Shown one piece after another: positions 1 through 11,140 of a stretch of DNA of 64,000 bases. Location of the stretch: contig JAGFNK010000138.1 of assembly GCA_025769875.1 (NCBI GenBank), forward strand, positions 50,620 through 114,619, given 5' to 3'. The DNA is from Russula earlei (taxonomy: Eukaryota; Basidiomycota; Agaricomycetes; Russulales; Russulaceae). A model generated the notes under the pieces. That model worked only from the letters and a program-made list of their open reading frames with translations, made no database searches and was not told the DNA's origin. A program made the position numbers and the translations under genes. The first letter of the stretch is position 1. Every line of letters starts with the position of its first letter.

Positions 1-172
1 TAGCAAAAGTATCTTGACAATGGATGAAACACAATAAGTGAAACACAATAGGTGAAACACAATAAGTGACCATCAGCATCAAGGGATGAAATGATAACCA
101 AGGGGACGAGGGTGACAAGAGAACAATAACAAAGGAATTATGAACGAACTGACAAGGGGGTAGATCATAACA
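1..172 (-). repeat. LTR family A, cut off by the window edge
   Basis: On the minus strand this begins TGTTATGATCTACCCCCTTG, the same start as the LTRs at 4397-5016 (minus), 52012-52602 (plus) and 53550 (plus). Only the first 172 bases of the LTR are inside the window. It abuts a decayed gypsy pol at 173, so it probably inserted into that older element. Inference: part of another LTR element that continues to the left of the window. Confidence 0.75.
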
Positions 173-3172
173 TAACCTGAAACAAGTGCAACAAATCATG
201 GGCACCCTCAATTACCAACGACCATTTATCCAAGACTTTGCTAAAATAGCTCGCCCCATTTTCTCTACAATCAAGAAAGGAACCCCCTTTTTCTGGACCC
301 CAGAAGCAACCACAGCCCTGGAAACCTTGATATTGGCAATCTGCGACGACCCTGAACTCTACAACGCCAACCCTGACCTCCCATATGAACTAGAAACGGA
401 CGCCTCACAATTTGCCACTGGAGTGATCCTATTTCAGAAGGACCCAAGAGGAAAAAGAAAAATGATTGGCAACATGTCACATGCATTCAACGAAGCAGAA
501 AGGAACTACCCAGTTTGGGATAGGGAGTTCCTAGCCTTGATTCTTGCACTCCAACACTGGCGATACCTATTAGTCAGAACAAAACACCCCATCAAGATCT
601 TTACCGATCATGCTAACCTTGCCCACTACTGACTCCCTCATAAAATTAATTGAAGGATTGCAGGTTACATTTCCACACTGGCAGATTATCATTTTGAAAT
701 CCACCACAAACCCGGGACTTCTAATCATGCAGATGCTCTCTCACGACGACCTGACCACAATGATGGGTCAGGAGATAACCAAAACATCATGGCACTCCCC
801 AATAAACTTTTCATTCACACGCTCCACACCGAGGACCTCTACGCCCAAGTCCTAACTGAACAAAGAAACTGAAAATCGGATCTCCTCATGTGGAAGGTCA
901 AACATGGTCTTCAGGAAGAAGAAGGCGCACTATTCAAAGACAGGAAATTAGTGGCACCATATCAAGAACCCCTCTTACAAAAGATCTTACATACCTACCA
1001 TGACAGTATTCTTGGCGGACATACAGGAAACGCCCGAACCTTGTATTCAATCCAAGAATCCTTCTGGTGGCCAAAAATGGCCTACTTCATCCAAGACTAC
1101 ATTCGAGGCTGTGCCACCTGTCAAGCCAACAAGTCTTCCACACACCCAACTCACCCCCCAATTTACCCCATTCCCCCAGAATTTCAAAAACCTTCCAAAC
1201 TATCACCATTGACTGGATTGTTGACCTCCCACCATCAGAAGGAAACAACACCATCATGACCATTACTGACCATGACTCCACTAAAGCAGCCATATTCATA
1301 CCTTGCCATAAAGACATGGGAACCCTGCAAATGGCTAAACTATTTTTACAATACACCTTCCCATGGACTGGAGTTCCCTCCAAGATTATCTCTGACCGCG
1401 ACTCCCGCTTTACCTCCAACCTATTTCAAGAAGTTTCCCGAATCCTCGGAATCAATCAAAACCTAAGCACTGCCTATCACCCCCAAACCAATGGACAATC
1501 AGAAAGAACCAACCAAACCTTGGAAATGTACCTACGCATCTACACAGGAGAAAAACAAGAAGAGTGGATGCATTGGCTCCCCATAGCCCAATACCATTTT
1601 AACACTCACAAATCTACCACTACCAAAAAAACCCCATACAAACTCCTCATAGGCTTCAACCCACAAGGACTTGGAACCCAACTCAAATCCAAATTCCCCG
1701 GAATTCAAGAACGACTTCAAGTGTTAAAAGACATCAGGGAGTCGGCACAAGAAACAATGAGAAAGGCACAAAACAATTGGATCAAGGAAACTAAGTTCAA
1801 GGGTTTCAAAGAAGGACAAAAGGTTTGGTTAGAAGGTACTAAACTAAAAACTCCTCATCAGTTTCAGAAATTCTGCCCCAAACGGTTTGGCCCCTTCACC
1901 ATCACCAAAAAAATCTCTCATGTTGTCTACCAACTCCAACTTCCCCCCCAATGGAGCATTCATAACATGTTTCACACTTCCCTCCTATCTCTGGTTACAG
2001 AAACAACCAAACACGGACCAAACTTCCCCAAACCGCCACCTGACCTCCTCTTGGGAGAATACGAAGTCAAAAAGATCACCGCCCAATGTACCCATAGAAA
2101 CCGGCTCCAGTACAGAGTTTGGTGGAAAGGATACTCTGCAGCAGAAGATACGTGGGAGCCCCTCTTGAATCTTAAAAATGCTCAAGATGTCATCACCATG
2201 TTTCATCTACAACAACCCACCAAACTCCGCATTATGTCTACCACTAACTCTGACCCCACAGAATCCCACCACTCAGACAAAAGTCTAGACAACCTGGAAC
2301 ATCAGTTTCAAGGACTTACAATACAACAATGTACTTTACTCCCCTGAATCAATTCACATAACCCCCCTTCCTATTCAGTCAATGATCCCACTATCCCCGA
2401 CTGCAGACATACTATTTTTAACATAGCCGCCAGGGAACAACTTTTTTCTGGGATTCTCTCCCCTGGTGACTTCTGCAGATTTCAGTTACTTATGATGGAC
2501 CCTGGTTTCTCCAAGTTTCATTTATCTATCTGGAGAGCAGTACTTACAGATTTGGTATGGAACCATGTCATATGATCAGCCTCCATAAATACCCCCACTC
2601 CTTCAGAATGGTCAGCCTGGCACCATGAACATGCTACTTCTGCCTACAATACTCCCATGTCATCTCCTGCTCCCACTTTGTCACCGCTACCAATCCTTAC
2701 CCCCTCTCCCACCATTAAACAAGAACCCCTCTCACCTGAAGTCATACAGCACATAATTGATCAACGTACCTTCATTGTCCCTGATGAGGCCAAACTACAA
2801 GACCTCTCAGCCACCCTCAACCCACTTGCCATCTGTGAGGGAACACCCTCACCTACCCTGACTGAAGCAGACCCCACTCACCCTGGCCCTCCCTGGTTTG
2901 TTTACAAACCATACATGCACATACCCCCTTTCTATATTAACATTAATGGACAGAAGCATCTACTACCTTACTTACGCATCACCTTATGGAAAAATGAACC
3001 CATGCTTCTAGGAACTATGGGTCGAGGAGAACCCGCCTATGGAGAAAAACTCATTGCCCGACCCATCATCTCTGCCCCTCACCCCTCTGCTATGGCCTCT
3101 GACCTCCACCTCTTAGTTGAGGATCACCCCTTCCACTTTGATGTTGCTCAGGTGCTCAAGAACCTCCACGAC
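173..3172 (+). mobile_element. Decayed Ty3/gypsy retrotransposon, 5' half missing
   Basis: This is the remains of a chromodomain-type Ty3/gypsy element read on the plus strand. It has the end of reverse transcriptase, RNase H, integrase, a chromodomain and a separate downstream ORF. Gag, protease and most of RT are absent, because a family A LTR joins the coding sequence at 172/173. The right side runs directly into a family B LTR at 3173, the likely 3' LTR, although no polypurine tract is obvious before it and no target duplication can be tested with the 5' end gone. Frameshifts in pol show that it is dead. Confidence 0.8.
174..2347 (+). pseudogene. Ty3/gypsy pol fragment: RNase H, integrase, chromodomain
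   Basis: Three consecutive open segments together give one broken pol. Bases 186-632 encode the RT thumb and RNase H, with the patterns ELETDASQFATG and FTDHANLAHY. A frameshift near 632 and an in-frame TGA near 655 follow. The remnant continues through a RNase H tail (HADALSRRP). Bases 888-1190 carry the integrase zinc-binding region (GGHTGNARTL, then CATCQ). A second frameshift near 1190 leads to 1067-2347, which holds the integrase core. Its acidic triad lies in TIDWIVDLP, ISDRDSRFTS and QTNGQSERTNQ. A C-terminal chromodomain follows (EYEVKKI, then YRVWWKGYSAAEDTWEP). The triad and chromodomain are intact as sequence, but the frame breaks exclude a functional polyprotein. The acting chromodomain of such elements is known to direct integration to heterochromatin. 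Confidence 0.85.
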
Positions 3173-3319
3173 TGTTACACCATTTTCCTTCTACGATTAC
3201 TTCTTACCTTTCTCTATGGACTGCTTGCTTTCGTACGTCCCTTTACTTACTGGTCTTGTGATCTCTTACGTCTTGTGATCCCTTCTGTGTTATCATGTGA
3301 TCCATACACATCCAGGTAA
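2657..3319 (+). CDS. Post-pol ORF of the decayed gypsy element
   Basis: This is a 220-codon open frame that starts 310 bp after the pol stop. The first 172 codons lie in the element. The last 49 codons (3173-3319, including the stop) run into the family B LTR and are probably not native. The N-terminus is rich in Pro, Ser and Thr (residues 1-25), followed by a more ordered stretch with the pattern WFVYKPYMHIPPFYI and LLGTMGRGEPAYG. No known catalytic domain is recognised. A second, unrelated-looking post-pol ORF exists in the gypsy element at 6519-7775, so extra 3' ORFs seem to be a habit of these elements. What it does is unknown. Confidence 0.5.
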   Translation: MSSPAPTLSPLPILTPSPTIKQEPLSPEVIQHIIDQRTFIVPDEAKLQDLSATLNPLAICEGTPSPTLTEADPTHPGPPWFVYKPYMHIPPFYININGQKHLLPYLRITLWKNEPMLLGTMGRGEPAYGEKLIARPIISAPHPSAMASDLHLLVEDHPFHFDVAQVLKNLHDCYTIFLLRLLLTFLYGLLAFVRPFTYWSCDLLRLVIPSVLSCDPYTSR

Positions 3320-4054
3320 CACTGGATTGCTGTTACTTTCCCTTTGTTTGGTTCTCTTTCCATTTATATTCACTTCTTAGTTTCAACTGTGCAATGCTGT
3401 GCACTTACTGTGCAGCGCAGTTACTTGGTTCTGACTCATTCGTGGCCTCATTTCTATGACTCCTACTTATTATGACTCCTACTATACTAGTAGCACAGTC
3501 AAAGCGCAGCTATTGCTGTGCTTCTCCTGTATATATAAGCTCAGTACTTTGTGACCAAAGCCCTAAGCTTGGTCTCTTGTAGAATCCAACCTACTCTTGT
3601 CCAACATATTCGCCTGCAACCCACTTCACTCCTAATCCTCAAACCACATCCACATCTCCATCTCACCAACTCTTCACACACACCAACTACCATCTACTCT
3701 ACCCATCCCTTCCTTCCCTAAGAGTCTCTCTTCACTCTACTAAGAAGAGCTCTCCTCCTTTAAGACCTACCTTCCTCTACTCTCTCTGCGTTGTTCAAGG
3801 TCTCTGACAGACTTGAACGCATATAGCTAGTGGAACCAGCCCTAGTCTATCCCATTACAAACTTACCCTAGCTTCTCAACGGACCAAGTTGTACTAGGAA
3901 GGGTCCATTGGCCATAACCTGTTTAGCATAAAACACTTCGACCGCTGCAGGGATCCTTACTCTCTATACATGGGAACCAGCCCATTTCTTGAACACATCT
4001 CTACTATCAACTCATCTTCACACTTGAGAACTGACATGGCTTGTTACCGTGACA
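3173..4054 (+). repeat. LTR family B
   Basis: About 882 bp running from TGTTACACC to GTTACCGTGACA. It aligns along its length to the solo LTR at 50785-51778. The core promoter is visible: CTGTATATATAAGC near 3529, then CTCAGTACTTTGTGACC, both shared with the other copy. The flanks (ACGAC before, GCCTC after) are not a target duplication, so this is either the 3' LTR of the gypsy remnant on its left or a rearranged copy. It lacks the 111-bp insertion found in the other copy and so serves as the empty-site reference. Confidence 0.8.
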
Positions 4055-4396
4055 GCCTCTGCTCTTCGCCTCTGCCTCCTGCAACACATACCAGTCCCCA
4101 TCTGGTACATTCTAGTCATTTGGCTTGTCCTCCTGTTCAACACCACCTACGCCGCGTACCATCTGTTCCGACCCTTGCCCACCTGCTCCTGAGTCCTTAG
4201 TGATCAGCAGTACATGTCTTGACAACCAGTAGTTCTTTGTTGTTTTCAGTGGTGACGTAGCAGAGGAAGGTGTGGAAGCTGTCCCAAGTGGCAGTTCCTA
4301 CAACATGTTGTGGGAGGATCTAGGTTGGACACGGATCCAGCAGTTCGATGGTAATTCAAGGTTGATCTCCAGAATGGAGTAAGAAAGCTTAGCTTG
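4055..4396. other. Spacer between two LTRs, probably element interior
   Basis: This stretch holds no supported gene. It lies between the end of the family B LTR and the inner end of the minus-strand family A LTR, so its right part is probably the 5' untranslated or early gag region of a family A element that reads leftwards. No primer-binding site could be assigned with confidence. Confidence 0.4.
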
Positions 4397-5016
4397 TGTT
4401 ACGGTGTCGTGGCCATAAGAGCATTAGCTCAGGTTCAGTGGGGCCAAGTCCCTGTGACTTGGTTCAGGGGTTCAATGGGGCCGGCTCTGAGAGACCGGAT
4501 CAAAGGTTTAGCATCTCAAGGCTGAGTCAGACAATGACTCAGTCCGCAGACAGAGTTGATCTCCTGGTTTCACAGAAGAGGAGGACGATGAGAGAGAGGC
4601 AGAGGAGGAAGAGGAACACAAGGGTTCCTTGAGGTGTGCTTAGGTCAAGCAGAATATAGGCCAGCACAAGCAAGTTGTGATTGAGAGAGTATACAGGGCA
4701 AGGGATGCGACAGGAAATGGGACAAAGCTAAGCTTGGGGCATTCCCCAGCTTCTACAGGTGCTTAAATTCTGTATCTAGCGAGGCTGTACAGTACCATAT
4801 GCAGAACAATAGATAACACTAAGCCAGTAGCAAAAGGGGCTTGAACAATAGATGAAACAATAGATGAAACACGAGAGGCGAAACAATAAGAGACCATCAG
4901 TATCAAGGGGTAGGATGGTAGGTAAGGAAACAAGGGTGACAGGAGAGAACAATAGTAGAAGTAAAACAATAACAGAAGGGGTTAGAGATGAACTGACAAG
5001 GGGGTAATTCATGACA
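4397..5016 (-). repeat. LTR family A, full length
   Basis: About 620 bp on the minus strand, from TGTCATGAATTACCCCCTTG at 5016 to CACCGTAACA at 4397. It matches the plus-strand copy at 52012-52602, including the AAGCTTGGGGCATTCC block and the Ser/Arg-rich reading of 4396-4632 that is mirrored at 52366-52710. The flanks (GCTTG and AAGAT) are not a target duplication, so this is one LTR of a damaged element rather than a clean solo LTR. Confidence 0.8.
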
Positions 5017-5135
5017 AAGATCCCCAAATCTCATGAGAACTCATCGTCTCACTCAACTCTGCTGCACTTGTCTCACATGTGAATGGATTTGTCAGCAACA
5101 CCACCCCCAGTTGGTGACAAGTTTTCTGAATTGTA

Positions 5136-5691
5136 AGGCCCCTTTTACCAACCAAGAATTCTTGAATCTTGAACTTGAACTTGGATTTCAGGATTTTCCA
5201 GAAGTGATGGGAATGACAGGTGTGATGTAAGTGACATAATAAACTAATATGAGTCTATTTCAAATATGAGTTATTTTTCGGTGTGATTTGCTGGGTTTAT
5301 ATGTGATATGTAAAATATTTTTTCTAACCCTTCCTTCCACTCCTTCCAAGTGGGGTATTGCAAGCATGTCATTTAGGCAGAATATGTGTCACCAATGTGT
5401 GGGTGCACATCTTTGTGCAAATTTTGTATGTGCAGCTCTGGTGAAAATGGGGCTGCAAGCACCCAGATGTTGAGCTCAAGTTGGACTGCTCAACTCTGAG
5501 TTTGATGCTGACACATCATGTGTAACCCCATATATGCAAATATGCAAATGACAACAGAAAAAAATGCATATTAATTTATTATATACATTATATCACTTAC
5601 ATCACTCCTGTCACTCCTGTCACTCCCGGAAAATCCCAAAATCCAAGTTCAAGTTCAAGATTCAAGAATTCTTGGTTGGTAAAAGGGGCCT
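5136..5691. repeat. Inverted-repeat (MITE-like) element, about 556 bp
   Basis: The left end reads AGGCCCCTTTTACCAACCAA and the right end is its reverse complement. The match continues inwards for about 110 bp with small differences (AAGAATTCTTGAATCTTGAA, then the GACAGGTGTGATGTAAGTGA region). The interior is AT-rich and has no coding potential. The flanking dinucleotides (TA left, AA right) do not give an unambiguous target duplication. Inference: a non-autonomous DNA transposon or foldback MITE. Confidence 0.6.
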
Positions 5692-5774
5692 AAAGATGTT
5701 CAAACACCACTCTGCTGACAAAGTCCAATAGCCCAGATTTGGGATGTCACATCATGCAAAATTCCAATGACTTT

Positions 5775-5875
5775 CATCACACCTGTGACTCCTGTCACCC
5801 CTGGCTAATCCCAAAATTCAAGTTCCAAGTTCAAGTTTCAAGAAATCTTGGTTGCTGTAAGGGGCCTTACTCATC
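5775..5875. repeat. Single terminal repeat related to the 5136-5691 element
   Basis: The right-hand terminus of the preceding inverted-repeat element recurs here in diverged form (CACACCTGTGACTCCTGTCA through CTTGGTTGCTGTAAGGGGCC). No partner terminus was found nearby, so it is a truncated relic of a second family member. Confidence 0.5.
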
Positions 5876-6005
5876 ATCTAGGGCCTCCTTACTCAGCAGC
5901 TTACTGAGCATGACTGAGCATGCTCACTAAGCATTCCACAATGCCTTACTCATCACCTATTGTGTTTGATAACAAGGTTATGACTTGTTCTCTATTTAGT
6001 AGTTC

Positions 6006-6500
6006 TGTCACCGACTGGGGGCGGTGTCGCTGACAAATCGGTTCACGTGCGAGATGAGCGCAGCGAGTCGAGCGAGACACTAAGTCCTCGCAAGTTTCGG
6101 GGATCTCGGAGACGATATTGCCAAGGCAAATATGTTCCGCGGAGAAGGGAAACTACGAATAAGTCTTCGCGTTGAGAAGACTTATGAGTAGTAGGAATTT
6201 CAGACGAGATGCTTGATGTCTTGCAAGCCTACAAGTCCTGAAGCAAGAAAACCAGTGATATTTCACAGGAGAACAAGCTTAGGGCTTGTCCTCGTCAATC
6301 AGCAGTCTTATATACATGTTAGATACTATATCAAATAGTATTCATGAGGTAGAGGCGAGGCGATCGAACTGGAACACGCGGGAAACGTCTGGTATGTGCG
6401 AGGCTTATAAAAGAGTCATGAAACACGAGAGAAACTTGAGGCACGTCCGGGTAGGCTTGTCCGGTTGCCGGTCCGGTCCGATGTACCAGTTCTTGTGACA
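6006..6500 (-). repeat. 3' LTR of the gypsy element
   Basis: 495 bp from TGTCACCGACTGG to TTCTTGTGACA, with terminal TG/CA. Read on the minus strand it contains a TATA-like TTTTATAAG (complement of 6406-6415). It is about 98% identical to the LTR at 12919-13413. The nine differences are listed as a separate finding. Confidence 0.95.
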
Positions 6501-6514
6501 TTACCCCCTTGTTA
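6501..6514 (-). promoter_or_regulatory. Polypurine tract of the gypsy element
   Basis: On the minus strand the bases directly inside the 3' LTR read AACAAGGGGGTAA, a purine run in the position where plus-strand DNA synthesis is primed in LTR elements. This fixes the orientation of the element independently of its genes. Confidence 0.7.
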
Positions 6515-6518
6515 AGGT

Positions 6519-7775
6519 CTATCCTGTATAGGGGTAAACGTTCGAGACGCAGCGATGGGTGTGATAGTGGAGTTGGTCTCTTGGAACTCGACATATTTTG
6601 TGTACTTTGCAGCGTCGATGAGGAGTTCTGCAGAGGTCTGCCTTGTGTCCATGGCGGTTGCAGAGAACGCAGGTAGTGATTTTGGGGCAATCGACGGTGT
6701 CATGTCCCCCGTCGAGACACCAAGAGCATTTGTCAGAAATATGGGGGGAGAATTGGTACCAAGGGTCCATGATCGCCTCTTTGGCATCCTTATGCTCCTG
6801 TTCGGTTAGTTGTGGCATAGATTGGAACAGGATTCTAGGTTCAAGTCGGGTCTTGGCGTTGGCTCTGGCCAATTTGACCTCACTGTCTCAGATTTCCCAC
6901 AGCATGTCGTGGTAGCGTCCTCTAGCCGTTACAAGTTGATTAGCCATTTGTCGTGCTTTTTTGATGGCGAATCGATATCGAAGAACTTCGGCTTCAAGGG
7001 ATAAATCCTGTTCGAAAGTGAGGGCTTCATTGACGGCCTTAGTATGTCTAAGCCCTTCTTGGAATAGGAAGGCGTCTTTTGTGGTAAGGAGGGGACGAGG
7101 GTAGGGGTCGGCACGAGCTCGGATCGAGATTCGATGAGTAGGACATCCAGGTCCGTACGTAGCAGTGACGGATGGGAAACCATTGGGCAGATCTGGTAGA
7201 ATGAATCATGGGGGAATCGTATCGTCCTCATTACCAGGGTCGGGGATCAGTATGTCAAGTCCCAAGGTTCCCTCCATCCAGTTGTCACCTAGTTCGCGTA
7301 GTTCAGCCGTAGTATCTGTTCCTGGAGCCACGGGTATTGTATAGGCTGGTGGGGGGGTGTCGTTATTTCGTGGGGGTATGGGAACAAAGTTTTCATTGAG
7401 GAGTACCAAGTTAATTGGTTGTTGAGGGATGGGTGTGTCGAGCCGAGGAGGGATGGAGATAGGGTCAGGAGAGGGGGAGCGAACGTGATAGGACGGGCTG
7501 TGGGCAACTGGGGAGTCAGTTCCTCTAGTGGGGGAGCGGTTGCCGAAGGCTCGCAGTATGGTGGGTAGAGTCTCTTCGTGCCAAAGTTCTTGGGCTTGTG
7601 CTATCATTGCTGCGTGTCGTGCTGCACGTTGTATTAGGAGTCGAGCATTGATAGTCACGGCTGTAGATGGAGATGGTTCTCTAGAAATTGGTAGAGGAAC
7701 AAGAGCTGGAGAGTGTGGGGGAGTAGGGACGAGGGTAGCGGAAGAGGTAGTGGGTGAGTTGACGTTGGAGGACAT
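6519..7775 (-). pseudogene. Third ORF of the gypsy element, with twin CCHC zinc knuckles
   Basis: This begins with ATG at 7775, 54 nt after the TAA that ends pol and in the same frame. It stays open to 6519 except for two TGA codons, one after residue 189 and one in the WEI/DSEV junction near 6875. The product would be about 418 residues. The N-terminal half is rich in Pro, Ser and Thr. The middle (about residues 240-300) is charged and may be helical. The C-terminus has two perfect CX2CX4HX4C knuckles in tandem, CSWCLDGGHDTVDC and CVLCNRHGHKADLC. The element's Gag already has its own knuckle, so a second nucleic-acid-binding protein is unusual. Inference: a nucleocapsid-like accessory protein. 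Expression route is unclear because nothing visible drives a separate message. Confidence 0.7.
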
Positions 7776-7829
7776 GTTGGAATGAGGGGAATGGAGTAGT
7801 GAAGAGTGTTGATGGGGATTGGTGGTCTT

Positions 7830-10800
7830 TTATGTGTTGGGTCGTCCAGCCGTAGCGGAGTAGAATTCTTTGAGGAGTCTGGGGGCGTTGAGGTCGTGAT
7901 GGTCGACCCAAGAGTCATCTGATGATGGGTAGCCTTTCCAGTGTACGAGGTATTGGAGTTTACGTGTTCGCCCAAACCTTCTGGCATCTAGAATGGCCTC
8001 AATCTCATATTCTTCTTCGTTATCGATGATCGGGGGAGGTCGTGTGAATGGTGTGCCATATTCTTCTGTTTCTATATATGGTAGGAGTAGATTGACATGG
8101 AAGACATCGTGTATTTTCATGGATGACGGAAGTTGGAGTTGGTAGGCGACTTTGGAAATCTTTTTTATGATGGGAAAGGGTCCGTAATGTTTTGGGGTTA
8201 GCTTGCGGTTTCCTCATGTTTTGAGGTTCTTGCTTTCTAGCCATATGAGGGTCCCTTCTTTCATTTCCGGGTTATCAGGTCTGGAGGGTTGTTGTTTATG
8301 TTCCAAAAGTTGTTGTGCGTTGCATCTAGATTGTTCTAGTTCTCTGAGTCGATCGGTTGAGGCGGGAACGTTGTTGTCCTCGAGGTTTATGTTAATTTGG
8401 GGTTTGAATCCCATGAGGAGTTTGTGTGGTGATCGTCGTGATGTTTCATGTTTCCACGAGTTATGTGCATATTCTGCGATAGGAAGTAATTTTGCCCAGG
8501 AGTGTGGATGGGTTGCGGTCCAGGGTCTCAAGTATTGTTCTAGCCAGGCGTTCATTCTTTCGGTTTGTCCGTCGGTTTGAGGGTGAAATGCAGTGGACAT
8601 GTTTTGTTTGATGTCTAGGCTTTTGCATAATGCTTTGGAGAAGTTTGATGCGAATCGGGGGTCTCTATCAGATATGATTCTTTTAGGGACACCAAACCAA
8701 GGCACGAGGTGTTTCAGATATTCGTGCGCGACACCTGTTCCATCGATCGTTTTGTTACATGGGATAAATTTGGTCACTTTAGAACATCCTTGATCGACAA
8801 TGGTGAGGATGCTATCGAATCCCTCTGATCTTGGCAAATCAGTGATGAGGTCCATCGATACGTATTGGAAGGGGCCTTGTTCGACATGTGTGTCGAGTGG
8901 GAAGGCTGTTGCTTTCTTTCTTGGTAAATTAGTTTTGGATTCTTGGCATTTGGCGCAGCCTTTTACATATTGCTCTACAAATTGTCGTAGTTTGGGTCCT
9001 TCATAGTGTTGTTTGACCAGGTCCCATGTGTTGGCGATTCCGGGGTGTCCTGCAGGTGGGGCATCGTGAAATTGTCGTAGGATTTCTCGTCGTTTGTCTA
9101 GTTTGTCAGGTAAGTAGATTTTTCGTGTGAATATTTCAGGTGGTAGGAGGGTGGTTTTTTGTTCTTCTACCCCCTTGTTAAGGTCTTTGCGACGAGAAAG
9201 TGTGTCGGCAATTGTATTGGTATGTCCCGGGATGTGTTCCATAATTAAGTTAAAGTCTTGCATATATTGCATCCATCTTGCTTGCCGTCCCGTTAGTTTC
9301 TGTGGTTCTTTAAAGTATGTAAGATTTTTGTGGTCTGTCCTTATTCGGACGGGTTTCTCTGCGCCTAAGAAGAATGGTCGGCCACTTTTGAGGCCAAAGA
9401 TGACGGCAGCTAGTTCTTTGTCGTGCGCGTCGTAATTTCTTTCTGCGTCCAGTAGTGTTCTTGAATAGAATGCTATGGGATGCAGTCCATCTTCATATTC
9501 TTGGGAAATAACTGCTCCTATAGCAAATCCTGATGCATCAGTGTCAAGGATAAATTGTTTGGTCCAATCTGGAGTTCGGAGAACTGGGTAGGATATGCAT
9601 GTATCTTTTAGTGATTGGAATGCTTGTTGTTCTTTGGGTGTCCATTCCCATTGTTTATTCTTTTTTGTCAGGTCATTGAGTGGTCTGGCTTTAATCGAGA
9701 AATTTGGGATGAAGTTGTGGTAGAAGTTGCAGAATCCGAGGAAGCTTCGAACTTCTTTTAATGTTTTTGGTGTGGGCCAGTCTCCGATTCCTTTGACTTT
9801 TACTGGGTCCATAGTAATTTTTCCTTCGCCAATGATTACTCCCAAGTATTCGACTTTTCTTCTGTGGAATTGACATTTTTCTGGTTTAAGATATAGGTCG
9901 TGTTGTTTCAATTTTGATAGAATGTGGTTAACTTTAGATTTATGTTTCTCTTCGTCATTTTCTGTGGCGATAATGATGTCGTCCATATAAATCTTCAGCC
10001 ATCCCTGAGCAAGTTCTTCTTGAAAAATGTCGTCCATCATTGTCTGGAAGGTTGCTGGGGAGTTGGTTAGTCCGAAAAACATTACCGTTGGTTCAAATAA
10101 TCCATCGCTAGTTTTGAAGGCTGCCTTCCATTCGTCTCCTTCCTTAATCCTAATGTTGTTGTAGCCCCATCTGATATCGAATTTAGTAAAGAGTTCTTTG
10201 CCTGCTAGAGCATGTATCAATTCTGGGATTAAAGGAAGTGGGTAGACATTGGGTATGGTCCATTTATTCAGGTTTCTGTAGTCTTGTACTGGTCGGAATT
10301 TGCCATCCTTCTTTTTAATCAAGAAGAAACCACTTGCGTATGGTGAGTTAGATCTTCTGATTCGCTTTAATCATAGGTTTTGTTCAAGAAATTTTCCTTG
10401 TTCTTCTTTTTCTTTGGGTGAAAGGGGGTATACTCTGCAGTTGATCATCGTAGGGGCGTCAGGTTTAAGATCGATAGCATGATCCCATTTTCTTGGTCTG
10501 GGGAACCTTTCTGATTTTTGTTCTTCGAAGACTTGGCCGTAAGCATGATATTGGAGAGGGACTATTTGTTGCCAGGTCAGTTGTTTTGACTGCCCTTGGG
10601 CTTCTGCTAATTGTTGGGCGATTGTAGTTTTTCGCAATTGCGTTTGTATCCAGAGTTCGTCACCTTCTTCCCATTGTGCAATGTTCTTTATCCACTCTGG
10701 TGTTTCTTCGTCTCCGGATAAGGTTATCTTTCCTAATAATGTTCCATTGGTCCAATTGATCTTGGGGTTCGTTGATTTGAGGAAGGGGTATCCCAAAATC

Positions 10801-11078
10801 AGATCGTCTTGTCCGATGTCTGCTATAAGGAACTGTTGCTTGCTTTTTTGTCCCAATAGTTTTAACTCCAAGTCCACCGCCTGAGTGATCTTTCCCAGGC
10901 GATTAGAAGTGTTATCGACATTCTTTACCACTCTAGGCGTCAACAGTTTCCGCATTTTTAGTTGAAGTTGTTTGGTCAACTTGGGGGATATGAAGCATTC
11001 AGTTGCTCCGCTGTCGATTAACGCGGTTTTCTTTTCGGCTTTTGAGGTTCCAATGTATATAGTCAAATTGACCTGCAT
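7830..11078 (-). pseudogene. Ty3/gypsy pol: protease, RT, RNase H, integrase, chromodomain
   Basis: One frame runs from about 11140 to the TAA before 7830, broken only by TGA at 10371 (before RT) and TGA at 8214 (before the chromodomain). Domains in order are: aspartic protease with ALIDSGATECF; reverse transcriptase with KFDIRWGYNN and the catalytic YMDD; RNase H with LDTDASGFAIGAV and IRTDHKNLTYF; integrase zinc region ending CAKCQ; integrase core with triad segments SMDLITDLP, ISDRDPRFAS and QTDGQTERM; and a chromodomain with YEIEAILDARR and YLVHWKGYPSSDDSW. The frame is -1 relative to gag. The two stops are both compatible with CGA-to-TGA change. All catalytic residues are retained, so this was an active element until these mutations. 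Confidence 0.9.
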
Positions 11079-11140
11079 TGACTTTCTTTTTGTAGTTTTA
11101 TGTACATTGGTACCTAAGGCCCGAGCGATCGCTGATATGC

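Noticed and set aside
4396..4632. 78-codon frame rich in Ser/Arg, mirrored at 52366-52710
   Set aside because: It lies inside the family A LTR on the strand opposite to the element's transcription, and its conservation follows from LTR homology.
10371..10371. In-frame TGA codons as programmed readthrough or selenocysteine sites
   Set aside because: Four such codons at unrelated places, all explainable by CGA mutation, fit decay better than recoding.
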